Shown here in pieces: positions 42,682 through 51,523 of a stretch of 64,000 nucleotides of DNA. The stretch spans positions 2,294,001 through 2,358,000 of the forward strand of contig NZ_AP026978.1 of assembly GCF_027924405.1 (NCBI RefSeq), given 5' to 3'. The notes beneath the pieces were generated by a model. The model did not search any database. It was not told the DNA's origin and saw nothing but the letters and a program-made list of their open reading frames with translations. The first letter of the stretch is position 1. Each line of letters opens with the position of its first letter. The stretch is from Nocardia sputorum. Its GTDB lineage: Bacteria; Actinomycetota; Actinomycetes; Mycobacteriales; Mycobacteriaceae. A program made the position numbers and the translations under genes.

Positions 42682-43598
42682 GCGCCGTGGTCGCCGACCT
42701 GCTGCGGCAGTTGCTGTCCCCGCCTGCCGAGAGCCACCTGGACGTCCGTGACCGCGTGGTCGTGATCACCGGCGCGGGCACCGGCATCGGCCGGGCGCTG
42801 GCCGAGAAACTCTACGCCTCCGGCGCTTCGGTGGCGCTCATCGACATCGACGAGGCCGCCGCCGCGGCCGTCGGACGCTCGATGGGGGAGCGTGCGCTGG
42901 TGGTGCGCGCGGACGTCTCCGATCGAATCGGCATGCGCGAAGCCATCTCCCGCGTGCGCGAACGTTTCGGGCGGATCGATGTCGTCGTGGCCAATGCGGG
43001 CGTGGTGCCCGAGCCCGCGACCATCCGGACGATGAACCCCGGGGACTTCGACCGGGTCATCGGCATCAACGTGACCGGCGTGTTCAACACCGTGCACCCG
43101 GCGCTGGACGACATCGTCGCCGCGAAAGGGCACGTCGTCGTGGTCTCCTCCGCGGCGGCGTTCGCGCCGGGCATGGCCGGTTCGCCGTACATGGTGAGCA
43201 AGGCCGCCGTCGAGCAATTCGGGCGGGCGTTGCGGGTGGAGCTGGCCGCGGTCGGCGCGACCGCGGGCGTGGCGTACTTCGGCATCGTCGACACCGCGAT
43301 GACCCACGGCACACTCGACGAGGACGAGCTGGGCGCCGACCTGGGCGCGTTGCTGCCCTGGCCGCTCAACCTGCGCATCACCGTGCGCGACGCGGCGGAG
43401 TCCATCGCCGACGGCATCGCCCGCCGCGCGGCGCGCACCATCGCGCCGCCGCAATGGGAGCCCTACGCGTTGTTCCGCGGCGTCGTCAACGTGGTGCTGG
43501 ACAGCAGGCTCGCGCGGGACCCGCGCGTGCACGACCTGATCCACCGGGTCGAACAGCGGGTCCGCGACAGGCATCCCGGCACGCCCGTACCGCGCTGA
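42678..43598 (+). CDS. short-chain dehydrogenase/reductase
   Basis: This 306-residue classical SDR has the cofactor motif TGAGTGIG at about residue 31 and the catalytic Tyr171-x-x-x-Lys175 (YMVSK). The first 25 residues extend beyond the usual SDR start. The GTG overlaps the monooxygenase stop, and it is the last gene of the operon. It probably oxidises the alcohol, or reduces the ketone, that the monooxygenase uses. It ends 15 bases from the convergent TetR gene. Confidence 0.92.
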   Translation: MSAVVADLLRQLLSPPAESHLDVRDRVVVITGAGTGIGRALAEKLYASGASVALIDIDEAAAAAVGRSMGERALVVRADVSDRIGMREAISRVRERFGRIDVVVANAGVVPEPATIRTMNPGDFDRVIGINVTGVFNTVHPALDDIVAAKGHVVVVSSAAAFAPGMAGSPYMVSKAAVEQFGRALRVELAAVGATAGVAYFGIVDTAMTHGTLDEDELGADLGALLPWPLNLRITVRDAAESIADGIARRAARTIAPPQWEPYALFRGVVNVVLDSRLARDPRVHDLIHRVEQRVRDRHPGTPVPR

Positions 43599-43613
43599 CG
43601 CGCGCGGCCCGGC

Positions 43614-44297
43614 TCACGGCTCGGCGGGAAAGATCGTGGGCAGCGTCAACGCGTACTCCACGTCCACCCTCGTGCCGAGCGTCGTGAGCAGCACCCGGAT
43701 CATGGTCAGACGTGCCGCGGCGACGGTGTCCGCGTCCGGTTCGGCTCCGGGGGCGGTGCCCGCGGAGATCCGGTAGACCACGTACTCGCACAGGTGCAGC
43801 GCGGCGTCCAGGTCGAGCGGGCTCGGCACCGGGCGGCCCAGTTCGGCGAACGTCTCGCGCACCAGGTCGCGAATGTCGTCGAGCGCCCGCTCCCGGTAGG
43901 CCGACACCGGCGAGCCCGGATCGTGCAGCTCGGCGAACAGCGGCCGCAGCATGGGGCCGTGCCCGCGCGCCCAGTCCAGGTACGCATCGATCAGCCGGAT
44001 GCCCAGCTCGACCGGTTCGTCGGTGCCGGTCAGCGCCGCGCGGATGCCGCCGACCAGCCCGTCGTTCGAGCTGTCGAGCACGGCCAGCAGCGGTTCGTTC
44101 GCGTTGGCGAAGTAGCGGTAGAAGGTCGGCCGGGCCAAGCCCGCCTGCTCGATGATCTGCGCGACGCTCAGCCCGCGGGAACCGGTGCGGGTGAACACTT
44201 CCGCGGTCGCGAGCACGATCCGGGCGCGAACCTCCTCGGCCTGTTCCTGCGTCTGTGGCGGTCTGCCGCGCCGCGCGGCCGTCGGCTCAGCCTGCAT
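43614..44297 (-). CDS. TetR family transcriptional regulator
   Basis: This 227-residue regulator has its helix-turn-helix at about residues 43-75 (LSVAQIIEQAGLARPTFYRY). It is divergent from the aldehyde dehydrogenase-SDR pair, which it probably controls; a half-palindromic site overlaps their promoter. A basic N-terminal tail (RRGRPP) precedes the DNA-binding domain. Confidence 0.92.
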   Translation of the reverse strand: MQAEPTAARRGRPPQTQEQAEEVRARIVLATAEVFTRTGSRGLSVAQIIEQAGLARPTFYRYFANANEPLLAVLDSSNDGLVGGIRAALTGTDEPVELGIRLIDAYLDWARGHGPMLRPLFAELHDPGSPVSAYRERALDDIRDLVRETFAELGRPVPSPLDLDAALHLCEYVVYRISAGTAPGAEPDADTVAAARLTMIRVLLTTLGTRVDVEYALTLPTIFPAEP

Positions 44298-44350
44298 AGT
44301 GCCGCCTCACAACACGGCCCCCGGGGGATCTGTGCGCCACGACGAACAGC

Positions 44351-44394
44351 TTGACACGAGCGGTGACATAGACATTAATCTAACACCACTGTTC
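44351..44394 (+). promoter_or_regulatory. promoter and operator candidate for the aldehyde dehydrogenase operon
   Basis: TTGACA at 44351-44356 and ATTAAT at 44374-44379 are 17 bases apart. TAACACCACTGTTC at 44381-44394 has AACA/TGTT arms and lies directly after the -10, a place where the divergent TetR could block transcription. Confidence 0.45.
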
Positions 44395-44443
44395 ATTTAA
44401 TTGGGCGCGCGCGGCGCGGCCATCGTCCTCGAGAGGGCCGACC

Positions 44444-46015
44444 ATGACGACCGCCTCCCCACCGGCCACCGCCGACGCGCTGCCCTCGTCGCTGGTGCAG
44501 TCGTTGCTCGCGCACGCCGTCGCGGGCGGCGCCCCCGCGGTCGAGGTGTTCGCGCCGGCGACCGGTGCGAAGATCGTCGACCTGCCGCAGTCCTCCACCG
44601 ACGACATCGAGACCGCGTTCGCCACCGCCCGCGAGGCGCAGCGCCGATGGGCGGAGCGTCCGGTGCGGGAGCGGGTCGCGGTGCTGCGCCGCTTCCACGA
44701 CATCGTGCTGGCCGAGCAGGACACCATCCTCGACATCGTGCAGACCGAGACCGGCAAGGCCCGCGCGCACGCCTTCGACGAGGTCGGCGACGTGGCCGTG
44801 AACGCCAGGTACTACGCCTCGGTGGCCGGCCGGCTGCTGGCCACGCGCAAGCCGCGCGGGGTGCTCCCCGTGCTCACCCAGGTCGATGTGCGGCACCGGC
44901 CCAAGGGCGTGGTCGCGGTCATCTCGCCGTGGAACTACCCGCTGGCCCTGGCCGCCTCCGACGCGCTGCCCGCCCTTGTCGCGGGCAACGCGGTGGTGGC
45001 GCGCCCGGACAACCAGACCGCGCTCACCGCGTTGTGGGCGATCGACGCCGCCGTGCGCGCCGGATTGCCGCGCGGGCTGTGGCAGGCGGTGCTCGGCCGC
45101 GGCTCGGTGATCGGCGGCGAGGTGATCGCCCGCGCCGACTACGTCGACTACACCGGTTCCAGCGCGACCGGGCGGACCATCGCCCAGCAGGCGGGGGAGC
45201 GGCTGATCGGCTACTCGCTCGAGCTGGGCGGCAAGAACCCGCTGCTGGTGCTGGCCGACGCCGACGTCTCGCGCGCCGCCAAGATCGCCATCCGCGCCTG
45301 CTTCGCCTCGGCCGGGCAGCTGTGCGAGTCGATGGAGCGGATCTACGTGCACGACAGCGTCTACGACCGCTTCGTCGCCGAATTCGTCGGGCACGTCGAG
45401 GCCATCCGGCTCGGCGGCGGGCTGGACTACGACAGCGACATGGGGTCGCTGACCTTCCGGCGTCAGCTGGACACGGTGGTCGCGCACGTGAACGACGCGG
45501 TCGCCAAGGGCGCGAAGGTCCTGGCGGGCGGTCGCGCGCGTCCGGACCTCGGACCGTACTTCTACGAACCCACCGTGCTGGCCGGGGTACGGCCGGGCAT
45601 GACGGTGCACCGCGAGGAGACCTTCGGCCCTGTCGTCTCGATCTACCGCGTGAGCAGCGACGACGAAGCCGTCGAGCAGGCCAACGACACCGCCTACGGC
45701 TTGAACGCCAGCGTCTGGACCAAGGACACCGCCCGCGGCCGCGCGGTGGCGGCGCGGATCCACGCGGGCTCGGTGAACGTCAACGAGGGCTTCATCGCCG
45801 CCTGGGGCAGCGCCGACGCGCCGTCCGGCGGGCTCGGCATCTCCGGCACCGGACGCAGGCACGGTCCCGAAGGCCTGCTCAAGTACATCGACACCCAGAC
45901 CATCGCGGTGCAGCGGCTCTTGCCGATCGCGCCGCTGCCCGGCATGTCCGAAGCGCTCTGGGCCAAGACGATGACGCTGTACTTCGGCGTCATGAAAGCG
46001 CTCCGGCAGAAGTAA
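44444..46015 (+). CDS. NAD(P)-dependent aldehyde dehydrogenase (GabD2-like)
   Basis: This 523-residue enzyme has the family motifs PWNYP, ELGGKNP with Glu260, and the catalytic Cys294 (GQLCESMERIYV). Overall it resembles mycobacterial GabD2-type succinate-semialdehyde dehydrogenases, but a TetR-flanked setting with an SDR suggests oxidation of a lipid-derived aldehyde to its acid. The C-terminus continues about 30 residues past the usual end (KTMTLYFGVMKALRQK). Confidence 0.9.
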   Translation: MTTASPPATADALPSSLVQSLLAHAVAGGAPAVEVFAPATGAKIVDLPQSSTDDIETAFATAREAQRRWAERPVRERVAVLRRFHDIVLAEQDTILDIVQTETGKARAHAFDEVGDVAVNARYYASVAGRLLATRKPRGVLPVLTQVDVRHRPKGVVAVISPWNYPLALAASDALPALVAGNAVVARPDNQTALTALWAIDAAVRAGLPRGLWQAVLGRGSVIGGEVIARADYVDYTGSSATGRTIAQQAGERLIGYSLELGGKNPLLVLADADVSRAAKIAIRACFASAGQLCESMERIYVHDSVYDRFVAEFVGHVEAIRLGGGLDYDSDMGSLTFRRQLDTVVAHVNDAVAKGAKVLAGGRARPDLGPYFYEPTVLAGVRPGMTVHREETFGPVVSIYRVSSDDEAVEQANDTAYGLNASVWTKDTARGRAVAARIHAGSVNVNEGFIAAWGSADAPSGGLGISGTGRRHGPEGLLKYIDTQTIAVQRLLPIAPLPGMSEALWAKTMTLYFGVMKALRQK

Positions 46016-46048
46016 CTCGCACGACTCACGGATCAGGAAGCGGTACGG

Positions 46049-46879
46049 ATGAAACTGGACACGGTGGCGGGCAAGAGGGTCCTGGTCACGGGGGCCGCGA
46101 TGGGCTTGGGCAAGCTGTTCGCCGAGCGCGCGGTGCGCGAAGGCGCCGCGGCGGTGGTGCTGTGGGACATCAACGAGGCCGTGCTGAAGGAGACCGCCGC
46201 CGAGCTGGCCGGCCGGGGCAGCGCCGTGCACCACCACGTGGTCGACGTGGCCTCGCCCGAGGCGATCACCGAGGCGGCGGCGAGCGTGCGCGAGCAGGTC
46301 GGCGGCATCGACATCCTGGTCAACAACGCGGGCATCGTGCGCGGCAACAGCTACTTCTGGGAGACGGGGGACCGCGCCGACATCGACAAGACGATGGCGA
46401 TCAACTCGCTCGCCCCGATGTACGTCACGCTGGAGTTCCTGCCCGCGATGGTCGCCGGGGCCACCGAGGCGCGGGTGCTCACCATCGCGTCGTCGGCGGG
46501 CTTGGTGTCCAACCCGCGCATGAGCGTCTACGCCGCGTCGAAGTGGGCGGCGCTGGGCTGGTCGGACTCGGTGCGCATCGAACTGGAGCAGGCCGGCCAC
46601 GAGCACGTGAAGGTCACCACGGTCTGCCCGACCTACATCAATACCGGGATGTTCGAGGGCGCCAAGGGATTCCTGTTCACCCCGATCCTGGAACAGGACA
46701 AGGTGGTCGACACTTCGTGGCGCGAGATGAAGAACGGCACCCCGCTGGTGGTGCTGCCGTGGACCTCGCGTCTGAACAAGGCGATCTCCGGCCTGCTGCC
46801 GATCAAGTTGCGTGACCTGTTCCTCGACACGGTCGGCGTCTACCACTCGATGGACCAGTTCACCGGCCGTAAGAAGTAG
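46049..46879 (+). CDS. short-chain dehydrogenase/reductase (retinol dehydrogenase-like)
   Basis: This 276-residue SDR has TGAAMGLG at about residue 14, NNAG at about 92 and the catalytic Tyr161-x-x-x-Lys165 (YAASK). The C-terminal part (residues about 230-276) resembles membrane-associated SDRs that act on long-chain alcohols. It follows the aldehyde dehydrogenase after 33 bases; together they could convert an alcohol to the aldehyde and then to the acid. Confidence 0.92.
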   Translation: MKLDTVAGKRVLVTGAAMGLGKLFAERAVREGAAAVVLWDINEAVLKETAAELAGRGSAVHHHVVDVASPEAITEAAASVREQVGGIDILVNNAGIVRGNSYFWETGDRADIDKTMAINSLAPMYVTLEFLPAMVAGATEARVLTIASSAGLVSNPRMSVYAASKWAALGWSDSVRIELEQAGHEHVKVTTVCPTYINTGMFEGAKGFLFTPILEQDKVVDTSWREMKNGTPLVVLPWTSRLNKAISGLLPIKLRDLFLDTVGVYHSMDQFTGRKK

Positions 46880-46900
46880 AGCGGCATCCGGCCCCTACGA

Positions 46901-46922
46901 GCGCGCCGGTCACGCGGTGCGC
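46901..46922. terminator. weak hairpin between convergent genes
   Basis: GCGCGCCG and CGGTGCGC form an eight-pair stem with one G-T pair and a six-base loop, between the SDR stop and the methyltransferase stop. Confidence 0.3.
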
Positions 46923-46927
46923 TGTCG

Positions 46928-47731
46928 TCAGCGTGGGCGGGTGCCGATGACCACGGTCGCGTAGTGCTCGTCGGATGCCGCGACCCGGCCCGCGAGACCG
47001 TGCTCCGCCAGGACGGCGAGCGCGATCGGGGCCTGGTCCTCACCGGCCTCGACGAGAAGATGTCCCTCCGCGGACAGCCACTCGGCCGCTTCGGCCGCGA
47101 CCCGCCGGAAGACGTCCAAGCCGTCGGGGCCGCCGTCGAGAGCGGTGCGCGGTTCGTGGTCGCGGGCCTCCGGCGGCATCCGCGCGATCATCTCCGAGGG
47201 CACGTAGGGGGTGTTGCAGAGCAAGATGTCGATGCAGCCGCGCAATTCCGCGGGCAAGGGATGGAAGAGATCCCCTTGGTAGACCGGCGCGCCGAGCGGG
47301 GTGAGGTTGCGACGGGCGCACTCCACCGCGATCGGATCGATGTCGGCGGCCGCCAGCGTGACCGCACGACCTTCGTCGGCGACGGTTCGCGCCGTCGCCA
47401 GGCCGAGCGCGCCGGAGCCGCAACACAGGTCGACCACCACCGGATGCCCGGTGCGCTCGCGGATCAACTCGACCGCCTGGTCGACGAGGAACGCGGTGCG
47501 CTGCCGCGGCACGAAGACGCCGGGGGTCACCGCGACCCGCAGCCCGTGGAACTCCGCCCAGCCGAGCAGGTGTTCCAGCGGGCTACCGGCGACGCGTTGG
47601 GCGACGAGCGCATCGAGGGCCGTGCCGGTCTCCGCGGCGGCGGCTGCCAGCAGCCGCGCCTCGTCCTCGGCGAACACGCAGCCCGCCGCCCGCAGCAGGG
47701 CCACCACATCGGTACTCGCGGGTGGGGTCAC
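46928..47731 (-). CDS. PrmC/HemK-like protein N5-glutamine methyltransferase
   Basis: This 267-residue SAM-dependent enzyme has an N-terminal helical bundle (residues about 1-75), the PrmC-specific PRQRTAFLV segment, the SAM motif DLCCGSGALGL at about 99-109, and the motif IV variant NTPY at residues 173-176 where canonical PrmC has NPPY. Such proteins methylate a glutamine in release factors or related targets. The changed motif and lack of a prfA neighbour suggest a paralogue rather than the housekeeping prmC. The start is a GTG. Confidence 0.87.
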   Translation of the reverse strand: MTPPASTDVVALLRAAGCVFAEDEARLLAAAAAETGTALDALVAQRVAGSPLEHLLGWAEFHGLRVAVTPGVFVPRQRTAFLVDQAVELIRERTGHPVVVDLCCGSGALGLATARTVADEGRAVTLAAADIDPIAVECARRNLTPLGAPVYQGDLFHPLPAELRGCIDILLCNTPYVPSEMIARMPPEARDHEPRTALDGGPDGLDVFRRVAAEAAEWLSAEGHLLVEAGEDQAPIALAVLAEHGLAGRVAASDEHYATVVIGTRPR

Positions 47732-47819
47732 CCGGCCATCCTGCCGTGCGCACGACGGATGCCGCCAACGAATTTCCCCGAGGCCCGGGACCGGCGTCGC
47801 CGGGCCGGTCCCGGCGGAG

Positions 47820-48689
47820 TCAGCGCGCCGTGCTCAGCTGGAAAGTGCGAGTGGCGTCGAGATAGATGCCGCGCTGGCCCGCTCGGCCGGGCGGCGGTAG
47901 TTGCGCGACCAGTTGCTCGAGCGAGGTCGTCGCGCCGACGACCCTGGTGCCCGCGACGATGAAATCGGCGACGGCACGGCGGATGTGGTTGGGGGAGGTG
48001 ACCACGATCGCGCTCGTCGCACCGACATCGCGCAGCAGCCCGGTGCTGAACAGGGCATTCTGCACGGTCGAGCCCGCGCGGCTCTCCACGTGGATGCGCG
48101 TGGGCGGCACGGCGTGCGCCACCAGCCAGTCCCGCATGGCCTCGGCCTCGGTGATCCCGTTCTGCGGATTCCCGCCGGTGACGACGATCGGCGACAGCGG
48201 CGCGGCGATCGACTGCAACCAGGCCGCGGTGAGCCGGTTCACCAGTTCGGGGCGCAACGCTCCGTCGGGGAGCAAGCCGTAGCCGAGCACGACGATGCCG
48301 GTCTGCGGCCCGGCCAGCGCGGGCAGCGGGTTCGGCAGGGTGCCCACCGCCGCGCGGATGGCCCCGAGCACGTTGTCGGTGCCCTGCGCCAGGCCCGGAT
48401 CGACCACGTGCAGCCGTGCCATGGCGTCCACCAGCGCGGGCAGGTCACCGGCGTAGTCGGACCAGATCGCCTGCAGGGCCAGCGCTTCGGCGTCCGCGGG
48501 GTCTGCTCCGATCAGATTGCGCAGATCGGCGCGGCCTGCGGCGTCGTCGCCGTTGGCGAAGTGGCGCTGGGCGGAGTTATACAGTGCGTCCGTTTCCGGC
48601 GCGGCGTGCGCGGGGACGCCGGCCAGTCCGGTGAACGAGAACGCGGCGAACGACGCCGCGACGAGAAGTTTCCAATGCCTCGAGATCAT
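47820..48689 (-). CDS. secreted DUF218 (YdcF/SanA-like) protein
   Basis: This 289-residue protein has an N-terminal signal peptide (about residues 1-30, ending APAHAA-like in GVPAHAAPET), a helical middle section that resembles tetratricopeptide repeats, and a C-terminal DUF218 domain (GIVVLGYGLLPDG, then VVTGGNP and VVTSPNHIRRA). DUF218 proteins affect envelope integrity, but no reaction is firmly known. Upstream in-frame GTG starts exist (to 48704); the ATG at 48689 gives the best signal peptide. Confidence 0.85.
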   Translation of the reverse strand: MISRHWKLLVAASFAAFSFTGLAGVPAHAAPETDALYNSAQRHFANGDDAAGRADLRNLIGADPADAEALALQAIWSDYAGDLPALVDAMARLHVVDPGLAQGTDNVLGAIRAAVGTLPNPLPALAGPQTGIVVLGYGLLPDGALRPELVNRLTAAWLQSIAAPLSPIVVTGGNPQNGITEAEAMRDWLVAHAVPPTRIHVESRAGSTVQNALFSTGLLRDVGATSAIVVTSPNHIRRAVADFIVAGTRVVGATTSLEQLVAQLPPPGRAGQRGIYLDATRTFQLSTAR

Positions 48690-48881
48690 CACTACAGTCG
48701 TCACCTTTCCGCTGTGGAACGGGTTGGCACGTGCTAGCAGTTAGCTGGGGCAAGCAGGGATCACGATACGGCCGATTTCCCCGGCCACCCGGCAATTCGC
48801 GAACGGGTTGCTTTACCTGTGCGCGATTCGAGACGGGCTGGAGCCGGGTGCCCGCGGCCGCGCCCGTTAGGCTGTGTCAAC

Positions 48882-49727
48882 GTGGATACCGTTTCGCTGT
48901 CCGGCAAGGAACTCGCCGCCGCCATCAACGCCGACACCAAGGCCCGCGCCGCCGCGCTCACCGACGGCGGCACCGCTCCGCGCCTTGCCTTGGTCGTGGC
49001 GAACGACGACCCGGCGAGCGCCTGGTATGTGAACTCGCTGCGCAAAGCGGCCGAACGGCTCGGCATCGCTTGCGACACGGTCGATCTCGGCCCTGAAGCG
49101 AGCGTGGCGGAGATTCGCGACGAGCTCACCGCGCGCGGCGCGGATCCGGCGACCGACGCGATCATGCTGCAGACGCCCCTCCCGGCGGGCGTCACGCTCG
49201 ACGACGTGAGTTCGGCGATCGTCGCGTCGAAGGACGTGGACGGCGTCAGCCCGTTGTCGCTCGGCCTGCTGGCAGCCGGGCTGGACGGTTTCGTCCCCGC
49301 CACCTCCGAGGCGGTGGTGGAACTGCTCGAACATCACGAGATCCCGCTGGCCGGCCGCCACGTCGCGGTCGTCGGCCGCTCGAACGTCGTCGGGAAGCCG
49401 CTCGCCCAGCTGCTGCTGGCGAAGGACGCGACCGTGACGGTGTGCCATTCCCGCACGGCCGACCTCGCCGCCGTCACCGCCACCGCGGACATCGTCGTCG
49501 CCGCGGCGGGCCGCATCGGCCTGATCTCCGGCAAGCACGTCCGGGAGGGCGCGGTGGTCATCGACGTCGGCACCAACGAGGCCCCCGACGGCAAGATCGT
49601 CGGCGATGTCGAGGCGGAGTCGGTGCGCGGCAAGGCCGCCGGACTCAGCCCGGTCCCCGGCGGCGTGGGCCCGGTCACCACGGCCCTGCTCATGCGCCAC
49701 GTCGTCACCGCCGCCGAATCCGACTGA
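48882..49727 (+). CDS. folD: FolD-like methylenetetrahydrofolate dehydrogenase, catalytic Lys missing
   Basis: This 281-residue protein has both FolD domains: residues about 1-140 with the folate site and about 141-280 with the NADP-binding VVGRSNVVGKPLAQLL and PVPGGVGPVTTALL. FolD uses Tyr50, Lys54, Gln98 and Asp121 (E. coli numbering). Here Tyr49, Gln97 and Asp120 are present, but the Lys position is Leu53 (YVNSLRKAAE). In the human enzyme this Lys is needed for cyclohydrolase activity, so this protein may be a dehydrogenase only, or a paralogue with another role. A cyclohydrolase-type gene lies 4.2 kb downstream at 53913. The start is a GTG. Confidence 0.82.
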   Translation: MDTVSLSGKELAAAINADTKARAAALTDGGTAPRLALVVANDDPASAWYVNSLRKAAERLGIACDTVDLGPEASVAEIRDELTARGADPATDAIMLQTPLPAGVTLDDVSSAIVASKDVDGVSPLSLGLLAAGLDGFVPATSEAVVELLEHHEIPLAGRHVAVVGRSNVVGKPLAQLLLAKDATVTVCHSRTADLAAVTATADIVVAAAGRIGLISGKHVREGAVVIDVGTNEAPDGKIVGDVEAESVRGKAAGLSPVPGGVGPVTTALLMRHVVTAAESD

Positions 49728-49733
49728 TCGGGC

Positions 49734-49759
49734 GCTCTTCGCGGCTGTCCGCGAAGAGC
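49734..49759. terminator. bidirectional terminator
   Basis: A perfect 11-bp stem (GCTCTTCGCGG / CCGCGAAGAGC) with a four-base loop lies between the convergent folD-like gene and the membrane protein at 49764. Confidence 0.7.
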
Positions 49760-49763
49760 CGCC

Positions 49764-50522
49764 TCACCCGCGGGCGATGGCGCTGATGAGCGTGCGGCTG
49801 CCGTCCTTGGTGGTGGTGACGATCTGCGGGTTGTAGGTGACCGGATTCTGCCCGGGCCGATGTTCGGTGACCACCACGAGGTACTGGCCCGCGAACGCGC
49901 CGGGACTGATCGCCACGCAATGGGTGGTGCCCGCGGGGATGCTGTCGATGCCGCGCTGGATGGCGTCGGCGGCCTGGACGGCGGCATCCGCGGTGGTGGT
50001 GGCACGGACGTGCTCGCCGGACCGGTCCACGTAGTAGGCGTACTGGAAGGCGAAGATCACCGCCGGGCCGGAATCGAAACCGCCCGCGCCATTGCCCTGG
50101 ATCCGGTTGCCGACCCGTTCGGCCGGGCACTGCGCGACCGGTGCCGCGGGGGCGGTGGCCGCAGCGGACGGGGCCGGTGCGGCGGCCTGCTGGTCGGAGC
50201 CGACCCCGAACTGCATGAAGGCCGCGAAGCCCAGCGCGACGACGCCGAGCGTACCCAGCACGGGTACCGCCCACCGCCGCCTCGCGCGCGGCGCGGGGGA
50301 GCGGTCGATCAGTCCCGCGAATCGGTCCTCGTACTCGTCCGGATCGGACTGCGGCGTGTGCATGGTTTCGGCGGTGGCTGGTGCCTCGGCGGGCTGCCGG
50401 TCCACCCACGTTGCCCACTCACCGCGGTACTCCGCACCGGCAGGTGCCTGAGCCGGGCCCCCGGCGCCGTACGGATTCCCCCGGTCATAGCCGGGTCGTG
50501 CGCTCATCTCCGGTCCGTCCAT
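49764..50522 (-). CDS. membrane-anchored hypothetical protein
   Basis: This 252-residue protein has a Pro/Ala-rich, disordered cytoplasmic N-terminus (residues about 1-80), one transmembrane helix (about 84-105) and an extracytoplasmic domain (about 130-252) with two cysteines (QCPAE, THCVA) likely to form a disulfide. The outer domain has no family I can name; similar proteins are common and unstudied in Nocardia and mycobacteria. Nothing in the sequence indicates an enzymatic activity. A second in-frame ATG lies at 50507. Confidence 0.75.
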   Translation of the reverse strand: MDGPEMSARPGYDRGNPYGAGGPAQAPAGAEYRGEWATWVDRQPAEAPATAETMHTPQSDPDEYEDRFAGLIDRSPAPRARRRWAVPVLGTLGVVALGFAAFMQFGVGSDQQAAAPAPSAAATAPAAPVAQCPAERVGNRIQGNGAGGFDSGPAVIFAFQYAYYVDRSGEHVRATTTADAAVQAADAIQRGIDSIPAGTTHCVAISPGAFAGQYLVVVTEHRPGQNPVTYNPQIVTTTKDGSRTLISAIARG

Positions 50523-50820
50523 CGCCCCACCCTTCGTCAGGTCCCCGTCAGATTAACCGCATCGCCACGACGCCGGAACGCCCGGCCGCGTGCGCAATTG
50601 AGCCGTACCGCGGCGTGTAGTGCGCCGGCCGATGCGTCGATCCGGCGCACGTGTGACTCGCCGCTCCGGCACGCTCCGGCTCGCGGCATCCGCCGATCGG
50701 GACCAAGCTACCCGGGGCAGTGCCGACCGGTCGAGCGCGGACAAGGTTCCGAGAAGTGTTCTCAGCCAACGTGCCACGCCGATCTCGGCGGTCCGATCGC
50801 TCGGATACCGTCGGCCCGCC
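50523..50820. other. intergenic region with no supported gene
   Basis: These 298 bases hold the promoter of the membrane protein at 49764. Short open frames exist, but none shows family similarity or a good start site. Confidence 0.45.
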
Positions 50821-51468
50821 TCACTGGAGGAGCGGCAGCCATTCGTGCTCGGGATAGTGGTCGGACAGGTAGTTACGCACCGCCGCGCGCTGGCCGGCGT
50901 TCAATTCCGGCCAGGTTCGCTCCAGGTCGACGCGGTCTTTCGGCCTGCCCTGCTTGGCCTTGAAGATCAGGACGAGCTCCGGGTTGAGGTAGCGGATGCC
51001 GTCGCCGGCGATCCAGGTCACCTCGTCGAGCGGCGCGGCCATGGTGGGATCGCGCCGGTTGACCCATTGTCCGTGCCGATCGGGATTCAGCAGGAGATCG
51101 ATCAGCCAAGGGGAGCGGGCATCGGCTCGCAGCCAGACGCCATCGGCACTTTCGGGCAAATCGGGCAAGCGGTCGTCGACGGGGCGGATGCCGTCCGAGC
51201 CCGCCGCCCAGATATGCAGGCGGCCGCGCGCCGCGGCGCGCAGAGCGGGCAGATCGCTGCGGAACATCGACGCGTCGACATCACTGTGCTCGCGCCGGGT
51301 TCCGGTCCAGGCGTCGATCGCCCAGCCACCGGCGATCCACCACGGAGCGTCGATGTCGCCGAGGATCTCGGCGACATCGACGGGCGTGACCAAAGCCCAA
51401 GCGCCCCAAAGGTCCTGGAACTCAACCGCTTCCGCGTCACGCGGCGGCGGGATCGGGAACTCGCGCAA
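50821..51468 (-). CDS. nucleotidyltransferase-like protein (lincosamide/aminoglycoside type fold)
   Basis: This 215-residue protein has an N-terminal Pol-beta-like nucleotidyltransferase signature: a Gly-Gly-Trp loop (WIAGGWAIDAW) followed by SDVD, in which Asp residues bind metal. The layout matches lincosamide- and aminoglycoside-modifying or toxin-related transferases, but the substrate is unknown. The frame extends upstream to 51624 without a start site; the TTG at 51468 has GAGGGGAGGGG six bases before it and is chosen. No antitoxin-like gene lies next to it. Confidence 0.7.
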   Translation of the reverse strand: MREFPIPPPRDAEAVEFQDLWGAWALVTPVDVAEILGDIDAPWWIAGGWAIDAWTGTRREHSDVDASMFRSDLPALRAAARGRLHIWAAGSDGIRPVDDRLPDLPESADGVWLRADARSPWLIDLLLNPDRHGQWVNRRDPTMAAPLDEVTWIAGDGIRYLNPELVLIFKAKQGRPKDRVDLERTWPELNAGQRAAVRNYLSDHYPEHEWLPLLQ

Positions 51469-51474
51469 CGATGG

Positions 51475-51485
51475 CCCCTCCCCTC
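51475..51485 (-). promoter_or_regulatory. ribosome binding site for a TTG start
   Basis: GAGGGGAGGGG on the minus strand, six bases before the TTG at 51468, is the only good site in the open frame and decides the start. Confidence 0.6.
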
Positions 51486-51523
51486 GAGTACGTCTGCCGA
51501 CACTACCCGCGGGAGGGCGCCGC

